NCBI GenBank assembly: GCA_036346205.1
Contig: JARFJB010000400.1
Span: forward strand, 6,993,501 to 7,057,500
Source: Vesta saturnalis
Taxonomy: Eukaryota > Arthropoda > Insecta > Coleoptera > Lampyridae
DNA length: 64,000 bases
Reading direction: 5' to 3'
The position numbers and the translations under genes were made by a program. The notes below the pieces were generated by a model. It did not search any database. It was not told the DNA's origin and was given only the letters and a program-made list of their open reading frames with translations. Shown here in pieces: positions 57,991 through 64,000 of the stretch (position 1 is its first letter; every line of letters starts with the position of its first letter).

Positions 57991-58904
57991 TTATATACTA
58001 CTTCTACTTGACATTAGCGACTGCTGCTGAATATGTGACGCAACTTTTTTTAGGTGTTTTGTTTTGTTTTTGACGAATTACTGTTGTTCACGCCCCGCTG
58101 TTTCTTTGATTGTACTGTCTCTTGTATACATATGTTTTTATGCTGTCTTTTAATCATAATAGGGCATTTATTTTACGTTCACCAAATTAAAAGCAGGTTG
58201 AGTTTATTGCGACAAATTTGTTTTGGTGAATTTTAAGTGACGTTTATTAAATTATTGGAACTTGCTAGATCGTATTTCGTTTATTCTTGTTGTGACGAAT
58301 ATTCATTTTAAATTGAACAATTAATGACCGTGTTGACCAGTTATCATTTTTTTTTGCCAATTGAGCAACTCATTGTACGTGGAAGTTTTTACCGAAAATG
58401 TATATTGAATTTTGGGTTTGGTTTTCGCAATTTTTGCGGATTTTAAATGAAGCTTAAAATTTTACTTAAGTGTGAGCTTTGCGTAGGTATTTTAGAAGTA
58501 GAATTTTCAGGTAAAGGTGAGTGTTTTCTCTTCGAGTGAACATTATGGTTTCATGTTAGGCCATTATTTTAAGATCTAGCTCATGACGTTTTTCCCGCTA
58601 TAAATCTGTTCAACAGGTGGAGTCTTAGTCGCGTACTTTTCCTGATTTTTGACTTTGTTGAGTTGTGACGAGTGCCCTTTTGGATTGATGAGTGCGAACC
58701 CCTCCATATCACTGCGCTATGTCGGTAACATGCTTTACCTTTACGGGCTGATGTTCTAGTCAGTGTCATGCCCGCAACATCGCAGGATGCAGTTCATTCC
58801 TAAATAATTACAAAGTTAGTGCATTTTCGTTTGCATAAAAACATCGTAATTAAGAGTAGTATAGCTATGCAGATTCTGGTGCAGTGTACAGTGTTGCCAT
58901 GTCT

Positions 58905-59465
58905 TAAGGTCAAAGTTCATTAGGGTTGTCAAATTCCCTTGTTACCAGTTCCTTTACTTTTTCAAGGTAAAAAGATCATTGACCTCTAGGGGTGCCACAT
59001 TTCAACATCATGCCCCCGTTTCATTCTTTAAGCAATTCTTAGAATCAAAGTTCATTGACCTTCTAGTTCTAGTATTGGATAACTTGAGTCAAGCTCTTCA
59101 AAGTCATGGTATCATATTACAGTTCTTAGGTATGTAAAAATATAATTTTTAAGGTCAAAGTTTATTGACCTGCAGGGGTATCATATTACGAAATCTAAAA
59201 ATAGAATTTTCAAGGTCAAAGTTTATTGACCTGCAGGAGTATCATATTACAATTCTTAGAAATCTAAATTGGCTAAATTGTGTTAAGATCTTCAAGGCCA
59301 AATTTTATTAGTAAAAAATAGAATCAGCTCATGGAAACAAAAAGAATGCCATGTTGTCGTCTGTGCTAAAAAGTAAGTCAAGGTTAAATGGTTCTTGTAT
59401 TGACTCTATGTATATTCTATGTATCTCTGTGATTGAGTCAAGATCTTCAACGTCAAATTTTATTG
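58905..59465. repeat. Degenerate tandem array of AGGTCA-containing units
   Basis: Units contain AAGGTCAAAGTTTATTGACC, ATATTACAATTCTTAGAAAT and AGAATTTTCAAGGTCAAAG. Instances begin near 58905, 58966, 59043, 59151, 59212, 59292 and 59448. AGGTCAAAGTTCA (58907-58919) is two nuclear-receptor half-sites one base apart (DR1), and TCAAGGTCA (59210-59218) matches an FTZ-F1-type monomer site. The match is by sequence only. Confidence 0.65.
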
Positions 59466-59639
59466 GTATATTACAATTCTTAGAAATCTAAAAATAGAAT
59501 CAGCTCGTGGAAACAAGAAGAATGACAGGTTATTGTGTTCCCATAGTAAGTAAAATAAAGGGCTTTGAAAATTGTAAAGAGCAAACGTACCCACGGCCGT
59601 CCTTTCGTAGATTTGGATCTTAATAAAGATGTGTCTGTG

Positions 59640-60005
59640 CAAACCAAAATATGCTCTAACTTTTAGTGTGCTTTCTAGAATTCTTTTATTTATTTAGGGC
59701 TGAATTGCACCCGTGAATTCCACCGTAAGTCGATCTAATTTCAGGGTAGATCTGAGTCTTAATGAATATATCTTTGTGCAAACCAGAATCTGCTCCAACT
59801 TTTAGTGCACTTTCTAGAATTTTTTTTAATTCTTTATGGGCGAATTCCACCTCGTAAATCCGATTTAATTTTCAGCGTAGATTTGCATCTTAATGGCGAA
59901 CTAAAATGTGCTCCAACTTTCAGTTTTTTTGGTTGGTAGAATTTTTTAATTGTTTAGGTGTGAATTGCATCCCGTGAATCCCATTGTAAATCGATCTAAT
60001 TTTCA
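59640..60005. repeat. Tandem repeat, ~120 bp unit, 3 copies
   Basis: Each unit contains TGCTCCAACTTTTAGTG, CTTTCTAGAATT, GAATTGCACCCGTGAAT, GTAAGTCGATCTAATTT, CAGGGTAGAT and CTTAATGAATAT. A partial fourth unit lies beyond the TA run, at 60072-60160. Confidence 0.75.
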
Positions 60006-60006
60006 G

Positions 60007-60071
<65 letters not shown>
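60007..60071. repeat. (TA)n microsatellite
   Basis: A TA run growing out of CAGGGTATATAT at the same position in the tandem unit where other units read CAGGGTAGAT. It probably expanded from within that unit. Confidence 0.9.
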
Positions 60072-60073
<2 letters not shown>

Positions 60074-60639
60074 TAATGAAGATATTTGTTGCAATTACTT
60101 AGGGCTCTGTTTAACCCTGTGAATACCACACTGTAAGTCAATGATATTTGGTGGAGTTCGGTGGCGAATTATTATGCTTGATACTGCGTCGTTCTGAATG
60201 TTTAAAACCTAATAATTCTCTGTTTTTATAGCAGATATTTCACTAATCCTTAATTTTCTGACAATAAACGACAAATATGCGCCAATAGTGGTTCGGGTAT
60301 ATTAGGACAAATTGTTGCTATAATATTCTGCTGTTTTCACACACGTATGAAACTTTTTACAAATGTTCAATATTACCTATATTTTATGGTGCTCGTGCAA
60401 TTTATTAACAGCACTGATTATAAATTGTAACTTTTCTTGATTTAAATAATTTATAGTCCAAAATTTTGGCTGTTAATTGATCTAATGTTTCACATCGAAC
60501 TTTATACATTTCATCTTTTAAATATAATAAAATACTCTCCATTATATGTTTCTTCATTGAATCTTTGTTTTACTTGTGGTAAGATATATTTCCCAGTATT
60601 ATTATTATTCGTTGGTTTTGGGGAATACGATCTATCTAT

Positions 60640-60890
60640 GCGTATACACTGAAGATATGTATAGGTTTGTCTTGCATCTCTAATTTTAATCTTACTATTC
60701 TTGGGTCTGTGTACTCAATTTCGTCGATTAGTTGTTCAAATTTTCCTCCTGCTGTTACTTGTTTTTCCCTACCGCTCTATTGCTCTGGTCCCTTTTCCTT
60801 TCTTTTTTGTTTCAGTTGTACAGTATGTGTCTATTTTTCTTTCTTTCATTTCTATGATTATGTCTAGGTCGTGTGCATTCTAGGACCTGG
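60640..60890 (-). pseudogene. LINE endonuclease fragment
   Basis: The minus strand reads NAHDLDIIIEMKERKIDTYC followed by TTETKKKGKG (the E-T-K catalytic-loop region of apurinic-like LINE endonucleases). After a break come IDEIEYTDPRIVRLKLEMQD and KPIHIFSVYA, the strand ending in the usual Y-A-P motif. An upstream stretch to about 61110 (KEGGWFPG and NVSTLAVGKK on the minus strand) may belong to the same element. No RT is present. Confidence 0.65.
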
Positions 60891-62059
60891 TAACCATTCT
60901 GATGATGTTCTCTTTTTGTCTTTCTTGGCCAGGTCGTCATCAATAGGGACCGTCAATTTCCGAGGCTCTGTGTGTTTCTGTGAGCATTTTGTTCTTTTTA
61001 CCCACGGCCAGAGTGCTAACGTTAACCAGGGAACCATCCTCCTTTATCCGGGTTGGGACCGGCAAAAACACCTACTGCGCTACTCAATCCACCCAGTGAG
61101 TTGCTGCAGGCGGTGTATAAGAGAAAATAGTGCTCAACTAAAAGACTTTTTCCTCAGAAGGTAACATTATTTACGTACTTGAAAATATATCAGTACACCT
61201 CTATGTGTTACAGGTTTAAGCAAAAGTAAGACTACCGTTTCAGTACTGTAAATTAATGGACATATTGTACTACTGTATTTTGAAGGTAAAAAATAAATAC
61301 ATATAATTATTTACATAATATTTTAATAATCAATTTATTTCTTTGTACAGAAGAGATATTTTAATAAATCTGAAAAAAAAAGACTCATGTAGCATTACAT
61401 AAATATAAATACCACAAGTATAAAATTTTGCATATTAAAAAACTTACCGACATCAAAAGCTACGTGAATGCTAGTGCATTACAGGACTTTCTTGCAAAAT
61501 ACTAAAAAATATATTGGGTATTGTTATATTCAGCTGTTTTAGAAATATTTAATAAAAACCAAAAACTGGCCCTATTAAACCTCCCCTCTCCGAGACATCC
61601 AGACATCATGGCCGATCTTGGCGAAACTTGGCCAAAAGTTGTAAAATGAGCTAATAAGTCGATTTATGAATAGTGAAAAAAAGTCGATTGCATAACATTC
61701 TATACCTACATACGTATATGTAGGTTGAAAGTTAAAAACAGATATCTCGCTTACCTTTCAAGATAACTATGGACTGTTTCATATCATTTTAAAGCAAATT
61801 TCGCTCCCTTTCAAGTAAAGTAAGAATATGTGCATGTTGTACCAGCAATACGAGGAATGTCTTCAATTTCCGGAAAACCCGAAGTAGTGTTTTCATAAGG
61901 GATAATATCATTTCATTAGCGCAACTGAACAAAGTTTATTTCCAAAATCCCAAGTTTGTAGTAACCAAAATAGTTAGAAAGTTATAACAATATCAATATT
62001 AAATATTTGAAAATTCATATCTCCTATACTAGTACCTTTAGAAGAAGCAGGTTAGCTTG
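60891..62059. other. Non-coding stretch
   Basis: Apart from a possible upstream extension of the LINE fragment to about 61110, no gene or repeat was recognised. Confidence 0.4.
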
Positions 62060-62490
62060 AATCTATAAGAAAGCATCTAGTCCTATTTGGTGTCCAGTCA
62101 ATAGATCCATTTCTACCAATCCATCCCCGTAGTAATTTCTGACACGCACAGTATTGTGGTTGCGCTCCATCTTGATCCCATGTCAAATTTTTTCTAAAAT
62201 ATTTTCAATTTCGTCCTCGAGAAAATGAAAATATCTTTCTCCAGTTAGGGTACCGTGGTATAAAATTGGCCCAAGTATTTTATTATCTAATATGCCACAC
62301 CAAACATTCATAGATCGTATGGGAGTTCGCAGTTGCCCAAACATGTTTATTTTTGCGATTGTAAAAGCCCTGCAGTAGTAAAGCTTGCTTCATCGCTCCA
62401 TAAGATTTGTTTAAAAAAATTTCTATTATTTTCTTTTTTATGAAACATTTCCCTACAGAAATCTAATCTGCGAGTTTTACTTTCTTGTTA
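62060..62490 (-). pseudogene. Tc1/mariner-type transposase fragment
   Basis: Minus strand: RLDFCREMFHKKENN, QILWSDEASFTTAGLLQSQK (first catalytic Asp) and ECLVWHIR. TWDQDGAQPQYCACQKLLRG keeps the second catalytic Asp in a decayed HDGAPPHY-type block, and WIGRNGSIDWTPNRT follows. Several stops and shifts are present. No TIRs were found. Confidence 0.75.
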
Positions 62491-63071
62491 AACAAGAAAA
62501 AAATAAGTTGCGTTATTTTGATGTTTTACAACTCCCTGAACCAAAAAAATTTTTAGAAAATTTTTCAAAATGTCTGTGTGTGTCTGTGTCTGTTGTCACT
62601 CGCCAGACGAAACTATACCGACGATTTTGATGAAATTTCGAATGAAGGCCTACGAGACAATTATGTCGACAAAACAAGCTTTTAAATGCAATAGATATAC
62701 AGGGGGTGAAAATAAGGGTATTATTTTGGGGCAAATTTGCAAATTTTAAGATTGAAGATTGAAATTCAGGTCATCAATAACTCGCATGAAATGCAATTTT
62801 TTTAAACTTTCAAAATTGAATATGGCCGCAGTTACAGTTACATATACATTTTTTTTAAATATAAGTTTCCGATACCGTTCAAGATATAAATGAGTTGAAA
62901 ATAGATATGCGTAGTTAAATAAAGGTTCTTTAAAGAGATTTCTTTACGTAATAAATTATGGTATAAATTTGCCTACATTTAAGGGGTCAAATTATTCGAA
63001 ATTGATTTATTCAAAATTCTCTCCAAGCAATTTTTTTTGTTTTTTTTTATATTGTCTAGGCAACCAGCCAC
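62491..63071. other. Non-coding stretch
   Basis: A frame on the minus strand (62513-62734) ends FGSGSCKTSK. The surrounding words TTCAGGGAGTTGTAAAAC look like part of a dispersed repeat, but I cannot name it. Confidence 0.35.
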
Positions 63072-63238
63072 TCTTATGTCTTTATGTATAATATACATAC
63101 ATAAAGACAAAATTTACATCGATTGGGGCTTGAACCTTGATGGCGCAGTTGGTTAGCGCGGTACTCTAGCAAAGTACAGGTCGTAGGTTCAAATCCAACT
63201 CGAGGTAAACTTTTTATTTATGTATTTAATAAAATTAA
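63072..63238 (+). repeat. tRNA-derived SINE-like repeat, copy 2
   Basis: Starts with a hairpin-forming TCTTTATGTATAATATACAT, then ACATAAAGACAAAATTTACA and TCGATTGGGGCTTGA. The tRNA-like part (63134-63207) and a tail, AAACTTTTTATTTATGTATT, follow. The same series occurs inverted at 41324-41458, so it is a dispersed family. Confidence 0.75.
63134..63207 (+). tRNA. tRNA-like sequence, Ala(AGC)-type anticodon, likely SINE head
   Basis: 74 nt fold as a cloverleaf. The acceptor stem ACCTTGA/TCGAGGT has one G-U pair. The D stem is GCGC/GCGC. The anticodon stem is GTACT/AGTAC with loop CTAGCAA (AGC at positions 34-36). The variable loop is 5 nt. The T arm GTAGG TTCAAAT CCAAC has one A-A mismatch. 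A-box TGGCGCAGTTGG and B-box GGTTCAAATCC match pol III promoters. No CCA is encoded. The second, deleted copy at 41.4 kb and the non-canonical sequence suggest a SINE head rather than a working tRNA-Ala. Confidence 0.55.
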
Positions 63239-64000
63239 TAATAATTTTTCATCATCTAGTAGTTTGAAGGTTAAAAATAGAGGCATCACTTGTCATTAAA
63301 GTTAATGTTGAAATTAATGAAAATTAGCTTGGAATCAAAGAATCTAAACTGGGTTTAAAAGATTATGTTTTGTTTAATGCAAACTACATAATAATTTAAG
63401 GTCTATTTTGGTTTGTAAAGTTATGATCAATGGAGACTACTTCTTGGGACAGATTAAATAAAATAGATACAAAATTAATTAAAAATTGATATTATGATCG
63501 ATTTTGGATCGGGTAAAAAAACCTAGTTTTCTTATATTAGGATATCTAAGCCTTATAAAAATTATAAAATTAGTAGCATACATTAAATTTAGCAAATTAT
63601 TCTGAAATTTATGTTGATTTACGCATGGGGTGGAATCAAAGAAAAGTAAAATTGACCAAGGCCATAATAATAATGTCTTATGCGCCGGAGAAGGCGACAG
63701 ATATAAAAGAATTTTTCCGCGTGAGAACGAGATAGTTTTGATTTAACATCAACGAAATCTGACCAACTAATGAATAATATTCTGTTGAATAATTCAGTTT
63801 AAACATTTATGTGTGTTGAATTTAATACCTTTTAAAAGGAACAATAATAGACACAACATATTAATAACTATAACTTTCTCTGAATAAATGGCCGAAGAAC
63901 TTATTTCACAGTTACTGGAAATTCATCGAAATAGTTGACATTATGTTTAACGTAAACGATGGTAAATAATAAGCTACATTTATGCAATCTATGTAACTGT
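63239..64000. other. Non-coding stretch to window end
   Basis: No gene or repeat was recognised. Confidence 0.4.

Larger units (their letters stand above)
56373..60400. mobile_element. Large foldback-like structure with tandem-repeat arms
   Basis: The block 56520-56900 recurs inverted in 59600-60400. Matching pairs are GTTGGAGCACATTTTCGCTT against the GTGCTCCAACTTT blocks, ATATCATTAACTTATAGTTA against GTCAATGATATTTGG, and TGTGTGTGAAAATAGCAGAA against TTCTGCTGTTTTCACACACG. The right arm contains three to four tandem units and the left arm one. The left edge has ACAGGGTCTTTCC near 56375. The interior is non-coding and includes simple repeats and an AGGTCA-type array. No transposase was found. 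Confidence 0.6.

Noticed and set aside
60871..61164. 97-codon plus-strand frame as a gene
   Set aside because: It overlaps the antisense of a LINE endonuclease fragment that has recognisable motifs on the minus strand.
63134..63207. Functional tRNA-Ala gene
   Set aside because: The T arm has a mismatch, the body does not resemble insect tRNA-Ala, and a second copy within the same longer repeat exists at 41.4 kb. A SINE head is more likely.

Overview
The window is AT-rich eukaryotic DNA, most likely from an insect. Only one host gene is visible: four adjacent plus-strand exons (35357-37411) whose protein reads as the conserved armadillo-like/cell-morphogenesis region of Furry (fry), a large NDR-kinase scaffold. 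The flanking ~35 kb upstream and ~26 kb downstream contain no further recognisable exon. The simplest reading is that the window is two very large, transposon-filled introns around a tight exon cluster. Order-level taxonomy is not secure; Tc1/mariner-type transposases of the DUF4817-like kind, Penelope-like elements and (TA)n-flanked foldbacks fit beetles or hemipterans.

Layout. 1-6.5 kb: a 0.8 kb foldback, a head-to-head pair of transposon copies, a Penelope-like (PLE) fragment split by a MITE, a piggyBac-like end and a transposase tail. 7-9.1 kb: a LINE RT fragment and a decayed transposon with clear TIRs and TA target site. 10.2-13.2 kb: a Jockey-type LINE (zinc-knuckle ORF1, endonuclease and RT in ORF2), with several frame breaks. 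13.8-17.6 kb: PLE terminal repeats and an interrupted foldback. 17.9-23.2 kb: two ~2.2 kb long-TIR transposons. 23.2-27.1 kb: a decayed ~110 bp satellite, split by a transposon that itself carries a PLE insertion. 30.0-34.3 kb: transposon H with transposon G inserted in its left TIR. 35.36-37.41 kb: fry exons. 39.2-41.1 kb: a transposon nested in a MITE. 41.3 and 63.1 kb: two copies of a tRNA-derived SINE-like repeat. 44.6-45.7 kb and 51.7-56.0 kb: PLE copies, the latter 5'-inverted and tandemly duplicated. 46.6-51.35 kb: a Ty3/gypsy-type LTR retrotransposon with both LTRs, a tRNA-Lys-type primer site and a 4-bp target duplication. 56.4-60.4 kb: a large foldback-like structure holding simple-sequence and AGGTCA-rich tandem repeats. 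60.6-60.9 kb: a LINE endonuclease fragment. 62.1-62.5 kb: a transposase fragment.

At least ten copies of one transposon superfamily (most starting CAGGGTG and inserted at TA) are present. Several nestings can be ordered in time from the sequence. The most interesting material is the PLE family with a conserved hammerhead-like hairpin, present in some copies and cleanly missing from one; the head-to-head dimer transposon; the nested H/G pair; and the nuclear-receptor-motif satellite. No complete novel coding system was found. Almost every mobile-element gene is broken.
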